64,000 bases of DNA. Source: Oligoflexia bacterium (GTDB lineage Bacteria > Bdellovibrionota_G > JALEGL01). The notes beneath the pieces were generated by a model, which was not told the DNA's origin, made no database searches, and saw only the letters and a program-made list of their open reading frames with translations. The stretch spans positions 1-64,000 of the forward strand of contig DAOLES010000003.1 of assembly GCA_035326705.1 (NCBI GenBank), in the 5' to 3' direction. Both the position numbers and the translations under genes were made by a program. Shown one piece after another: positions 53,377 through 62,239 of this stretch (its first letter is position 1; every line of letters starts with the position of its first letter).

Positions 53377-53880
53377 GTGTTTACCTTTTTAACATTGTTT
53401 GGTTTTTGGCTGACGCTCTCACAAAAATTTGACTTATTGCATGTATCTGAAGGTTTTATTCTTTCTGCTATTGTTAGCTTTATAACCCTTAAATACATCT
53501 TTCCAAAATCACAGCGAGTACCTTTCTCTCTGATTAAAAGCTTTGCTTTTGTCCGTTATTGTCTATGGTTAATTTGGCAAGTGGTAGACTCTAACCTTAA
53601 AATGATCCCCGTTATTTTAAAGCCAATCATGCCTATCAATCCGCGTGTTATAAAATTTGATCAGTCGCTTCCTCATGTCTTTGCGCAATTAACCTTAGCC
53701 AACTCTATTACACTTACCCCAGGAACCATTACCCTTGACATTGAGAATGATACATTTGTTATTCATGCACTGACCAACGATGCTGTCAATAGCCTTTTAC
53801 CCCAAGGCTTACAAGGTGAAATGCAAGAAAGAGTAGAACAACTTTTTGCTGTCTCTGGTTCAGAAAAGAGGCTGGCATGA
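53377..53880 (+). CDS. mrpE: Mrp/Mbh antiporter subunit E
   Basis: The 167-aa protein has the MnhE/MrpE pattern: two N-terminal hydrophobic segments and a C-terminal cytoplasmic part with QLTLANSITLTPGTITLDI, VIHAL. It starts with GTG at 53377 without a strong ribosome site. It is the first gene of the operon, matching mbhA in order. Overlaps mrpF by 4 bp. Confidence 0.88.
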   Translation: MFTFLTLFGFWLTLSQKFDLLHVSEGFILSAIVSFITLKYIFPKSQRVPFSLIKSFAFVRYCLWLIWQVVDSNLKMIPVILKPIMPINPRVIKFDQSLPHVFAQLTLANSITLTPGTITLDIENDTFVIHALTNDAVNSLLPQGLQGEMQERVEQLFAVSGSEKRLA

Positions 53881-54170
53881 GTTTTTTTCAAATTATGCTT
53901 TATGTTTTATGCGCTGTTATGGCTCTTTCTCTTTATAGAGTTTTCACAGGCCCTACTTTATTTGACCGATTAACCGGAATAGGACTCATAGCCACTAAAA
54001 CTCTGGTTATTCTTTTATTGATTGGGCTTATAACCCAGCAATTAACTTATTATATTGATATTGCTTTAAGCTATGCCATTTTAGGTTTTATTGGGCCTCT
54101 GGTTTTAGCTAAGTTTATGCAAGATAAGCAAGAAACAGATACTGCAAAAGAAAAGGAAGATGTAAAATGA
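53877..54170 (+). CDS. mrpF: Mrp/Mbh antiporter subunit F
   Basis: The 97-aa protein has three transmembrane helices and the MrpF motif YRVFTGPTLFDRLTGIGLIATKT. It corresponds to MbhB. It overlaps both neighbours by 4 bp. Confidence 0.9.
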   Translation: MSFFQIMLYVLCAVMALSLYRVFTGPTLFDRLTGIGLIATKTLVILLLIGLITQQLTYYIDIALSYAILGFIGPLVLAKFMQDKQETDTAKEKEDVK

Positions 54171-54481
54171 TTGCTATCCTAGGTAAAATACTTTTTTTCA
54201 TAGGGTTTCTTTTTGCGCTTTTGGGTATCATTGGTGTTTTACGCTTCCCAGATTTTTATTCCCGCTTACATGCCGTTGGTAAATCAGATACTTTAGGGAT
54301 TGCCTTAATGCTGATAGGGATTGCCTTACAAAACAGATTAAGTCTAGATACATTAAAAATTTTATTTATTCTTGTATTTATCTTTTTTGCCAATCCATTA
54401 CTTACTCATGCGCTCTCCAGGGCTGCTTTAAAATTTGGTTTGAAACCCTGGGAATTAACCGATGAAGAGAAACTCAGATGA
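54167..54481 (+). CDS. mrpG: Mrp/Mbh antiporter subunit G
   Basis: The 104-aa protein has the MrpG motif GIIGVLRFPDFYSRLHAVGKSDTLG and three helices; it corresponds to MbhC. 4-bp overlaps on both sides. Confidence 0.9.
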   Translation: MIAILGKILFFIGFLFALLGIIGVLRFPDFYSRLHAVGKSDTLGIALMLIGIALQNRLSLDTLKILFILVFIFFANPLLTHALSRAALKFGLKPWELTDEEKLR

Positions 54482-54732
54482 ATATTGATATTATACTCGA
54501 TTTATTTTTAATTTTTTTATTTTTGTGTGGAGCTTTTGCTTTGTATGGCTCAAGTTTACTTAATGCCGTTATCGTTTTTGGTGCGTTTAGCTTTTTCTCT
54601 GCCCTCATCTTTACCTTAATGGGTGCTTTAGATGTAGCCTTTACAGAAGCATGTATAGGTGCTGCCATCACAACCATTTATTTTGTCACTGGCATATTTA
54701 AAACCTCCAAAAAAGATGAGGTAAAATCATGA
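54478..54732 (+). CDS. MbhD-like subunit (MrpA C-terminal domain)
   Basis: The 84-aa, three-helix protein has the DUF4040/MbhD motif SLLNAVIVFGAFSFFSALIF and ALDVAFTEACIGAAITT. In bacterial MrpA this segment is the C-terminal part of a large protein; here it is a separate gene, as in archaeal Mbh operons. Confidence 0.85.
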   Translation: MNIDIILDLFLIFLFLCGAFALYGSSLLNAVIVFGAFSFFSALIFTLMGALDVAFTEACIGAAITTIYFVTGIFKTSKKDEVKS

Positions 54733-55040
54733 ATCGTATACCTTACTCAGCTCAGATAAATAGAATAAGTAAAATGGTGCTTCTACTCACTTTCTTCTTG
54801 GTATTAAGTTATGCCGCCAACCAACTGCCAAAATTTGGTGATCCTCAGTCTCCAGCTTCAAACCATGTTTCACCGCATTATATTGAACATGGCTATGAAC
54901 AGACCGGTGGACCTAACCTTGTGACAGACGTCTTAGCTGATTATAGATCTTTGGACACCTTATTTGAAACTGCTGTTATTTTTACATCGGCTTTGGCCTG
55001 TTTATTGATTTTGGGTTTTAGAAGGGATAACCAACAATGA
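54729..55040 (+). CDS. MbhE-like subunit
   Basis: The 103-aa protein has an N-terminal helix, a soluble stretch with GGPNLVTDVLADYRSLDTLFETAV (start given in part: NLVTDVLADYRSLDTLFE), and a second helix. This is the MbhE/MrpA tail signature (VTDVLADYRAFDT), placed between MbhD and MrpB. 4-bp overlaps on both sides. Confidence 0.8.
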   Translation: MNRIPYSAQINRISKMVLLLTFFLVLSYAANQLPKFGDPQSPASNHVSPHYIEHGYEQTGGPNLVTDVLADYRSLDTLFETAVIFTSALACLLILGFRRDNQQ

Positions 55041-55459
55041 AATCATTTGAAAGTAATATACTTCACCTAGGAGCAAAGATAGTCACTCCACCCATGATTG
55101 TATTTGCTTTTTATGTTTTTCTTCATGGTCATTATGGCCCTGGTGGCGGATTTCAAGCTGGAGCTATTTTAGCGGCTGCTTACATGCTCAATAGAATGTG
55201 TTTAAGATCAGATCAAAGCTTTACCATTCCCTTGCGTTTACTTTTACTAGGCGCTGCATTAGGAACTTTGATTTATTTTACCATAGGAGCGTTGAGCATG
55301 CCTTCTTCGTTCTTAGATTATAGTATTCCATTTGGTAGTGGGAAACACCGCGCGCTAGGAAGCTTACTTATTGAGTTAGGGGTTACACTCACTGTGCCCA
55401 GCGCTTTATGTTTAATTTTTGAATTATTAACCCGTGCAGCAATGGACACATCATCATGA
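55037..55459 (+). CDS. mrpB: Mrp/Mbh antiporter subunit B
   Basis: The 140-aa protein has the MnhB motif FYVFLHGHYGPGGGFQAGAIL and four helices. It corresponds to MbhF. Overlaps its neighbours by 4 bp. Confidence 0.9.
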   Translation: MKSFESNILHLGAKIVTPPMIVFAFYVFLHGHYGPGGGFQAGAILAAAYMLNRMCLRSDQSFTIPLRLLLLGAALGTLIYFTIGALSMPSSFLDYSIPFGSGKHRALGSLLIELGVTLTVPSALCLIFELLTRAAMDTSS

Positions 55460-55803
55460 CTCAATACTTCCTGATTTTTGCAATTTTATGCTTAGGTTTA
55501 AGTGGTGTCTTATTTTGCAAAAACCTAATGAAAAAACTGATGGCTCTTAATATTATGCAAGTATCCATCATTTTATTTTTTATTGCCATGGCTTATAAAA
55601 ACCGTGGCCTAGCTCCAATTGGTAACCATATTCATGATATTAGTCATATCATTAACCCTCTTCCACATGCTTTAATGCTTACCGCTATTGTAGTGGGCGT
55701 TGCTACTACAGGTCTTGCACTAAGCTTACTGATTAGAATTCATGGTGCTTACGGCACTTTGGATGAACATGAACTAATTGAAAAAGCACAAAAGGAATCT
55801 TAA
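55456..55803 (+). CDS. mrpC: Mrp/Mbh antiporter subunit C (NuoK-like)
   Basis: The 115-aa, three-helix protein is NuoK-like: KKLMALNIMQVSIILFFIAM, PLPHALMLTAIVVGVATTGLALSLL. It corresponds to MbhG and should line the proton path beside MrpA/D-type subunits. Confidence 0.9.
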   Translation: MTQYFLIFAILCLGLSGVLFCKNLMKKLMALNIMQVSIILFFIAMAYKNRGLAPIGNHIHDISHIINPLPHALMLTAIVVGVATTGLALSLLIRIHGAYGTLDEHELIEKAQKES

Positions 55804-55808
55804 GCTAT

Positions 55809-57299
55809 ATGGAATCACAACTACCCATTGTTATTTTATCAATACCTTTTATTGTTGCTCTTGGTTCAGCTGTTTTAGGTGTTTTAAAAAAATCAAATAT
55901 TTTTCGTATTCTTTCTTGGGCTTATTTAGCAAACTTACTTCTATCTTTTAAGTTATTACAAACCTGTCTTGACTATGGTTTTGTGAGCAACCATTTTGCT
56001 GGCTGGGAAACACATCTAGGAATTAGTTTTAAAGTAAATCCTATTTTTGCTGCTTTGGCCATACTGATTAACTTTATTGCTTTTATTGTTGCGCTGTTTG
56101 CTTATCAACGCTGGTCAGAGTTAAGTTTTAGTTTATTTTCAATTTTATGCACCGCTTTTTTAGGTTTATTGTTTAGCAATGATTTGTTTAACATTTATGT
56201 ATTCATTGAAGTCTCAGCTTTAAGTGCCTATGCCCTCATGGCCATTGGCGGAAATAAAGCAGCATTGGCAGTCTATAAATATTTAATCTTGGGTGTATGT
56301 GCTGCAACATTTTATCTCTTGGGTTTAGGTTTGTTGTACTCCCAAACGGGTTATCTTAATATTGATAGTACCGCACATTTTTTAAGAACAGAGAATGTAA
56401 ACCTTAGCATCATTCATATTTCTATTATTTGTTTCTTTGTAGGTTTGGCCATTAAATCTGCTCTTTTTCCCATGCATACTTGGATGCCTTCTGTTTATAC
56501 TTTTGCTCCAAGCTATATGGTTGCGTTTATCTCATCTCTGATGACCAAAATGAATATTATCATTTTCTTTAAATTATTTTTTATTGTTTTCCCACACAAC
56601 CTTATTCCACATACTTTTTGGCCAACTGTTCAAGTACTTGCCTTATTGGGCGTATTTTATGGAGCGTACCATGCCTACAAAACATCTGACGCCAGACAAA
56701 TGTTTGCTTATTCCAGCATTTCACAAATTGGCTTAATCTTTTTAGGCTTTTCTTTACAGTCTAGCCTGGCTCTTTTTGCGGCTTTTTTTCATATAATAAT
56801 TCATGCATTGATGAAAACAGCATTTTTTCTCATCAGTGAGCAAACGATCAGTCAAGCAAGGGATCAAAACTTATCTGACTTTAAAGCCTTATCAAAACAA
56901 TCAAGATGGCTTGCCGGCTTAACCGTTGTTAGTGGCGCCTCCATGGTGGGCTTACCTCCGTTTCCTGGTTTTTTTTCAAAATTTTATCTGGTTTTAACTG
57001 CTTTAGAACAGCACAACTATATTCTTCTTGTACTCTTGGTTTTTGCAAGCCTAGCAACTGCCAACTATATTTTTAAATTTATCCAGATTTGTTTTGAACC
57101 CAGTGAAAACCCCGAGCAAGAAAACCATAAAAAGTTAAGCTTTTCTAAGAAGCTAATTTTTTCTTGTTTACTTTTTATATTAGTTGGTATCAGCGCTTAT
57201 ACCCCAAGTTTAAAAAAACAATGGCTCAATTATTTTGAAAATCATAAACCTTTAATTGTTTATAAATCATTCGATCATTATGCGGAGCATAGACCATGA
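55809..57299 (+). CDS. mrpD: Antiporter/NuoM-like subunit D
   Basis: The 496-aa protein has about 14 helices and the NuoM/MrpD core: FNIYVFIEVSALSAYALMA with the conserved Glu, GLAIKSALFPMHTWMPSVY with the Lys, and FHIIIHALMKTAFFL. It corresponds to MbhH, the main ion-translocating subunit. 4-bp overlap with the next subunit. Confidence 0.9.
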   Translation: MESQLPIVILSIPFIVALGSAVLGVLKKSNIFRILSWAYLANLLLSFKLLQTCLDYGFVSNHFAGWETHLGISFKVNPIFAALAILINFIAFIVALFAYQRWSELSFSLFSILCTAFLGLLFSNDLFNIYVFIEVSALSAYALMAIGGNKAALAVYKYLILGVCAATFYLLGLGLLYSQTGYLNIDSTAHFLRTENVNLSIIHISIICFFVGLAIKSALFPMHTWMPSVYTFAPSYMVAFISSLMTKMNIIIFFKLFFIVFPHNLIPHTFWPTVQVLALLGVFYGAYHAYKTSDARQMFAYSSISQIGLIFLGFSLQSSLALFAAFFHIIIHALMKTAFFLISEQTISQARDQNLSDFKALSKQSRWLAGLTVVSGASMVGLPPFPGFFSKFYLVLTALEQHNYILLVLLVFASLATANYIFKFIQICFEPSENPEQENHKKLSFSKKLIFSCLLFILVGISAYTPSLKKQWLNYFENHKPLIVYKSFDHYAEHRP

Positions 57300-58726
57300 T
57301 ACATCTGTTGATCATTTTATTGTTGTTTTTTTCACTCATAGCCATCAGTACAATTCTTGAGCGTAAGCAGTTGAATAGTGTGCATACTGTTTTTGCTAGC
57401 ATCATCACATCTTTACTGGCGTATCTTTTTTACCATTTTCACTTTTACCAAAATAGTGATGTTACTTTATTAACTTTTTCAAAAAATTTTTCACTGGGTT
57501 TTTTTGTTGATCGTTTGGGACTCAGCTTTGCAGTATTAGCAAGCCTTTTATGGACACTGACTTTACTTTATGCAAAGCCTTATTTTAAAAAATATATTGA
57601 TGCTCCCTTAAAAACTTTTTACATTTGTTTTGCGCTATCTTTGATGAGCCTTTTTGGGATGTGCTTCTCAAAAAACTTGTTTAGCTTTTTTATTTTCTTT
57701 GAATTACTGAGCTTGGTCACTTATCCTTTGGTTATTCACAAACGCTCAGAAGATGCCTTTAAAGCAGGAAGAAAGTATTTAACTTACACCCTAATGGGTG
57801 GACAAGCAGCTTTACTGGGTATGCTTTTTTTATCACCATACATCGACTTAACCTTTAGCAACAGTCCTTCCGTTGATGCTTCTCTGGTTTTTAATAAAGT
57901 ATTCGTTGCTGGCTATCTCTTACTTTTCTTAGGTTTTTCCGTTAAAACGGCTTTGATGCCATTTCATGGTTGGTTGCCTTCTGCCATGATTGCACCCACA
58001 CCTGTATCTGCATTATTACATGCTGTTGCCGTTGTAAAAGCTGGCGCTCTAGGAATTTTTAGACTTAATATTAACTTACTATCACCAGATTTAATTTCAC
58101 AATTACCGTATTACTATGTTCTTATTGGTCTTGCAGCCGTTACCATTGTTTTTGCTTCCCTTATTGCCATGACCCATCAACATATTAAAAAACGTTTGGC
58201 CTACTCAACCATTGGACAAATTTCTTATATCACTTTAGGCACATTGATTGGTTCACCTTTGGCAATCTTGGGTGCATTTTATCACTTTTTTGCACATGCC
58301 TTGCAAAAAATCACTTTGTTCTGGGTTGCGGGCATCTTCCAAAGTCAAGAAGGCAAAAACTACATTGATGAACTCAAAGGCTATGGTTATGCCTATCCAG
58401 TGATCAGTGTTTGTTTTTTTATATGTTCTTTAGGTTTGGCTGGTTTACCGGGAATGATTGGCTTTATCAGCAAAGAAAATTTATTACATGGGAGTATTGA
58501 AGCCCACCAGCCTTATTTACTAGCAGTTTTTTTGATCAGTGGTTTTTTAAATCTGCTTTATTTAATTCCTATCACTTTAAAATCATTTGAAACCAGCAGT
58601 GACCAGGAACGTCCAAAGCGAGTGAAGCTGGCTTTAGGTATGCTCATTCCCCCCATAATCACTACTTTGATTGCCATGGTCTTTGGGCTTCATCCAGAAC
58701 TACTTGCAAAGGTTTTAATGCCATGA
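57296..58726 (+). CDS. Second NuoM/MrpD-like subunit
   Basis: The 476-aa protein repeats the family: FSFFIFFELLSLVTYPLVIH (Glu), GFSVKTALMPFHGWLPSAM (Lys) with APTPVSALLHAVAVVKAG, and FYHFFAHALQKITLFW. It may supply the MrpA-type channel that a split operon would otherwise lack. ATGA overlap with the small ORF. Confidence 0.88.
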   Translation: MIHLLIILLLFFSLIAISTILERKQLNSVHTVFASIITSLLAYLFYHFHFYQNSDVTLLTFSKNFSLGFFVDRLGLSFAVLASLLWTLTLLYAKPYFKKYIDAPLKTFYICFALSLMSLFGMCFSKNLFSFFIFFELLSLVTYPLVIHKRSEDAFKAGRKYLTYTLMGGQAALLGMLFLSPYIDLTFSNSPSVDASLVFNKVFVAGYLLLFLGFSVKTALMPFHGWLPSAMIAPTPVSALLHAVAVVKAGALGIFRLNINLLSPDLISQLPYYYVLIGLAAVTIVFASLIAMTHQHIKKRLAYSTIGQISYITLGTLIGSPLAILGAFYHFFAHALQKITLFWVAGIFQSQEGKNYIDELKGYGYAYPVISVCFFICSLGLAGLPGMIGFISKENLLHGSIEAHQPYLLAVFLISGFLNLLYLIPITLKSFETSSDQERPKRVKLALGMLIPPIITTLIAMVFGLHPELLAKVLMP

Positions 58727-58860
58727 GCCCATTTACTATTATTTTGATTAAACAATTTATTCTAGGTTCAAGTGCTATGCTTGTTATTTTAATTCTAAAC
58801 AACCTTTTAACATTTAAAAAACAATCTTCTAACTCTATGGAAGGGACTGACCATGAATAA
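58723..58860 (+). CDS. 45-aa single-span membrane protein in the antiporter operon
   Basis: A 45-codon frame overlaps the preceding stop by 4 bp (ATGA at 58723) and the following start by 8 bp. It encodes one hydrophobic segment (about residues 12-28: FILGSSAMLVILILNNL) with a polar tail. The tight overlaps on both sides suggest a real gene. Its role could be a small accessory subunit. Confidence 0.6.
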   Translation: MSPFTIILIKQFILGSSAMLVILILNNLLTFKKQSSNSMEGTDHE

Positions 58861-60430
58861 TTTGATTCACTATTTGCCGGTGCTTTTTGTTGTTTGTTTG
58901 TTTGTCAAAAAACCCTATTTTTCATGGCTATGGTTGGTCAATTGTTTATTACTTGTTGCAACGGTTGTTGCTAAACACGCTGATGGTCTTGAGCAACTCA
59001 TTCTACTAAATTACACTGCTGTTGCTCCACACAGTTATTTTCAATTGGCTTTCCTTGTCGCATTATTTTTTTCCTCTCTTATAAGTTTTAAGCAGCTCAA
59101 TAAACTTGCGGCATTAGCAGCTTACTTTGTTGCCTACTATGCTCTTGAATTACTCAACACATCAACCTGGACAGAGTTTATTTTACATTTTGAACTGGTG
59201 GCAATTTTTTCTGCTTTGCTTATTTTTTCACGCAATACCTATGCAGCACAAAAAGCTGCCTTTTCTTATATTCTGTTGCAAGTTTTGGCTGCTTCTTGCT
59301 TAATTGCTGGCAGTTTAATTGTTCATGATAACACTTTACTGCATTTTAAGTGGGGCTATGACTTGCCCAGTTATCTTATTTTACTTGGATTTTTGATCCA
59401 GGCGGCTGTTTTTCCGTTCCATTTTTGGTTTCTTAACTCCCAAGAAAAATCTTGTACAACCAGCAATTTACTCTCTCATATCTCTTTACCTTTGCTTAGT
59501 AGCTTTGCTTTACTACAGTTGTTTTCTGGTTACCCTTATCTTATTTATATTGGAATTGTTTCCAGTCTATATGCAGCAGTTTATTTAACCCTTCAAAATA
59601 GTTTACAGGCAATACTATCTTATCTAACGCTTGTTTTACTGGGTTTAATTGTATGCTCTATTGGACTTGGAACTGCTTTTTCTACACAAGCAGCACTTTT
59701 TTTAATTTTAACCGCATGCTTTTCATATTTAGGTTATTGCGCAATCATAAAAAATCAGAACTCTGATGAAAACAGTACCTGTTTATTTGAATTACAAAAC
59801 AAACAACAAAAACTCTCTTCTCTTAATAGTATTTTATGGATTGTGTTTTCTATAGTAGTGATAGGTGTCCCTTTCATAGGCTATGCTTCAATGGCTATGA
59901 GCTGGTTTCATCATGGGCTAACAACAGAAAAAACCTTCACCTGGTTGAACTATGCCTTGGTGTTTACTTCCGTTGCTTCATTGTACGCTTTGGTTTTAAA
60001 ACCCGTGCACTTATTTAAATTTAAAGAGCTATTAAAAAAGTGGCCTCTTTCACGATATACTGAGTGTTTATTTGCAGTGTTACTTTTGTCTCTTAGCATC
60101 CATACATCTGTCAACGCACCACAAGACTATAGAGCTATTTTTTCTGGCTATGCCCTGCACCACATTACAGTGCTTTTGGGTGCTCTGCCACTATTTTTTG
60201 GCTTTAAAAAAGTTCTTACTTATTACTCCAAGCAAAGCCCCATAGATATTTTTACAAAACTTAAAATCCCCACCATCACTAAAGACTCTACAAAAACTAG
60301 ACGTTTATTCTATCCTCCTAAAATACCAACACCTCAAGTGAAATTATTTTACTTTGAATCAATTGAAAATAGCATGACTTATGTTTTAGTTGTTTTTATT
60401 ATTTGTGTTGTAATGTTTTTATGGTTTTAA
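58853..60430 (+). CDS. Divergent NuoN/MrpA-like membrane subunit
   Basis: The 525-aa protein has about 14 helices. Family features are faint: FILHFELVAIFSALLIF (Glu in the acidic helix) and LGFLIQAAVFPFHFWFLNS, where the equivalent of KTALFPMHTWLP lacks the Lys (IQAAVFPFHFW). The antiporter-type ion path may therefore be altered. It is the last gene of the operon and is convergent with the TPR protein gene. Confidence 0.75.
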   Translation: MNNLIHYLPVLFVVCLFVKKPYFSWLWLVNCLLLVATVVAKHADGLEQLILLNYTAVAPHSYFQLAFLVALFFSSLISFKQLNKLAALAAYFVAYYALELLNTSTWTEFILHFELVAIFSALLIFSRNTYAAQKAAFSYILLQVLAASCLIAGSLIVHDNTLLHFKWGYDLPSYLILLGFLIQAAVFPFHFWFLNSQEKSCTTSNLLSHISLPLLSSFALLQLFSGYPYLIYIGIVSSLYAAVYLTLQNSLQAILSYLTLVLLGLIVCSIGLGTAFSTQAALFLILTACFSYLGYCAIIKNQNSDENSTCLFELQNKQQKLSSLNSILWIVFSIVVIGVPFIGYASMAMSWFHHGLTTEKTFTWLNYALVFTSVASLYALVLKPVHLFKFKELLKKWPLSRYTECLFAVLLLSLSIHTSVNAPQDYRAIFSGYALHHITVLLGALPLFFGFKKVLTYYSKQSPIDIFTKLKIPTITKDSTKTRRLFYPPKIPTPQVKLFYFESIENSMTYVLVVFIICVVMFLWF

Positions 60431-60448
60431 ACTAACTCACATTTGCTT

Positions 60449-62131
60449 CTACTGTGAACTTTGCTGACTTTTAATTTGTTGCAAGTACTGCTGAGCAAAC
60501 ATATTTTGGGGGTTGATTTTTAGAACTTGTTTAAAAAATAAATCTGCTTTTTGGTAATCTTTTTGTGCGTAATAAAGCTTTCCAGCAGCATACACTAATC
60601 TTTCATTATTCTGAAAATCATGGATGACTTGACCCAATAGCCATTGTGCTCTTTTATAATCTTCCATCATTATAAATAAAGTTAAAAAATCACTAAACTC
60701 TTCAATATTGAGCTGTTTATAATCTAAAGGCTTAAGCACTTCATAAACATCTTGTTTATTGTTTTCTTTAAACCAAACAGATCTTGCAATTTTAACTCGG
60801 TAATAGGGTTTTGTACTGATTAACAAAGATTTTTGGTAATGTTCAATTGATTGCGCATATTGTTTTTGATTAAAATAAATATCTCCCAGCTCACTATGGG
60901 CAAAGTCACTCTGGTCATACTCTTCTACAATATCTGACCAAATGATTTGTGGACTGTAATATTTTATATTTTGCAAACTGGTTAATGCTATCAATACAAT
61001 AATAAAGGGTACAAGCATATACTCTATAGATATTTTGCTTTTCCATTTTTTTAAAGCTACATCAATTGTTAATAAGCTTAAAACTGCTAAAGATGCTACA
61101 GCAAAATACATTCTAATTTGATCCTCTATGTTGTACATTGGGTAAAACGATGTGTGGGGAAGCATAGAAAGCCAAAAACCAATAATAAAAAATTTTGCCA
61201 CAGGTAAAACATCTTTTTTTAATAATGCTAAAAAGCTGCTTAAGATAAGTGTGATATAAAACATTGTATAGCCATTGATCAGCTTGGTCACAGGTAAAGG
61301 ATCATTCATCAAAAATGGTCTGGGCTTAAAAAACCAAACAACATAATGAAACACTGAACGCATTGAACTTAAAAAATAAATGTCTTTATTAAACACTCTA
61401 TTTTGAGTCATTTTTCCTAAGCTCGGAGCTAACAAACCTTGAATATAGTCTAATCTAAACCACAGTAAGCCTGCTGCACATACAAATAGAAGAAAAAACA
61501 ATACGCGTTGACGGGTTATATTTTTCTCTAAATTTTTTTGGTTTAACAGGGCATAGCTAAGCAACAATGCTGGATAGATGATGGCTATTTCTTTACAGAA
61601 AAATGCCAATAAAAATAAAGTCCCCTGCAAAAGGGCTGATATATACTTATGATACCGACAATAAGCATACTCACATAAACCTAAAAACATAAAAAAAACC
61701 GCAAAACTTGTACTTCTTTTCCAAACAAATTGTACTGCAATACTCTGTATAGGATGCAACAAAAAAATAAGCACCATATAAAATGCATGTTTGCGGTTCA
61801 CTTTAAAAGAACAAATAAGATAATACAGCAAAATACCATTGCTTATATGTACAAAAAGATTAATCAGTCGCCAGGAAAAAAAATTAGCCCCTAAAAGTTG
61901 CGTATTCCATTGTGATATTTGCATTAAAACTGGCCTATAGCCGGCAAAACTTTGTTGACCATCTAAAAACAAAACATGAAACCATGATGGCTTTGGTCCA
62001 GACAATAACCAATGATTGTTTTGAAAAAGAGCAATATCATCAAAATAACCTGGAGCATTTAACAAAAAGATGTAACTAAAAAATGGAATTGCTAAAAGTA
62101 AGTATATATATTTATTTTCTTTTTTAAGCAT
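60449..62131 (-). CDS. Polytopic GT-C-like glycosyltransferase with TPR tail
   Basis: The 560-aa protein has about 10 transmembrane helices in residues 1-390, with an early acidic motif (GYFDDIALFQNN) and YRPVLMQISQWNTQLLG, like membrane mannosyltransferases of the TMTC/PMT class. TPR repeats fill residues 400-555 (YDQSDFAHSELGDIYFNQKQ; YAAGKLYYAQKDYQKADLFF). A lipid-linked sugar donor is typical of this class; protein O-glycosylation is inference. It is convergent with the antiporter operon. Confidence 0.75.
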   Translation of the reverse strand: MLKKENKYIYLLLAIPFFSYIFLLNAPGYFDDIALFQNNHWLLSGPKPSWFHVLFLDGQQSFAGYRPVLMQISQWNTQLLGANFFSWRLINLFVHISNGILLYYLICSFKVNRKHAFYMVLIFLLHPIQSIAVQFVWKRSTSFAVFFMFLGLCEYAYCRYHKYISALLQGTLFLLAFFCKEIAIIYPALLLSYALLNQKNLEKNITRQRVLFFLLFVCAAGLLWFRLDYIQGLLAPSLGKMTQNRVFNKDIYFLSSMRSVFHYVVWFFKPRPFLMNDPLPVTKLINGYTMFYITLILSSFLALLKKDVLPVAKFFIIGFWLSMLPHTSFYPMYNIEDQIRMYFAVASLAVLSLLTIDVALKKWKSKISIEYMLVPFIIVLIALTSLQNIKYYSPQIIWSDIVEEYDQSDFAHSELGDIYFNQKQYAQSIEHYQKSLLISTKPYYRVKIARSVWFKENNKQDVYEVLKPLDYKQLNIEEFSDFLTLFIMMEDYKRAQWLLGQVIHDFQNNERLVYAAGKLYYAQKDYQKADLFFKQVLKINPQNMFAQQYLQQIKSQQSSQ

Positions 62132-62239
62132 TAAGCACCCAACCCATATAAAGCATAAAAATCAATCCTATTTAAGCCCGTCCTTAAGATAAAACAATAA
62201 ATATTGATCAATTGCCTACTCTGAGCAATAATAACCCCC

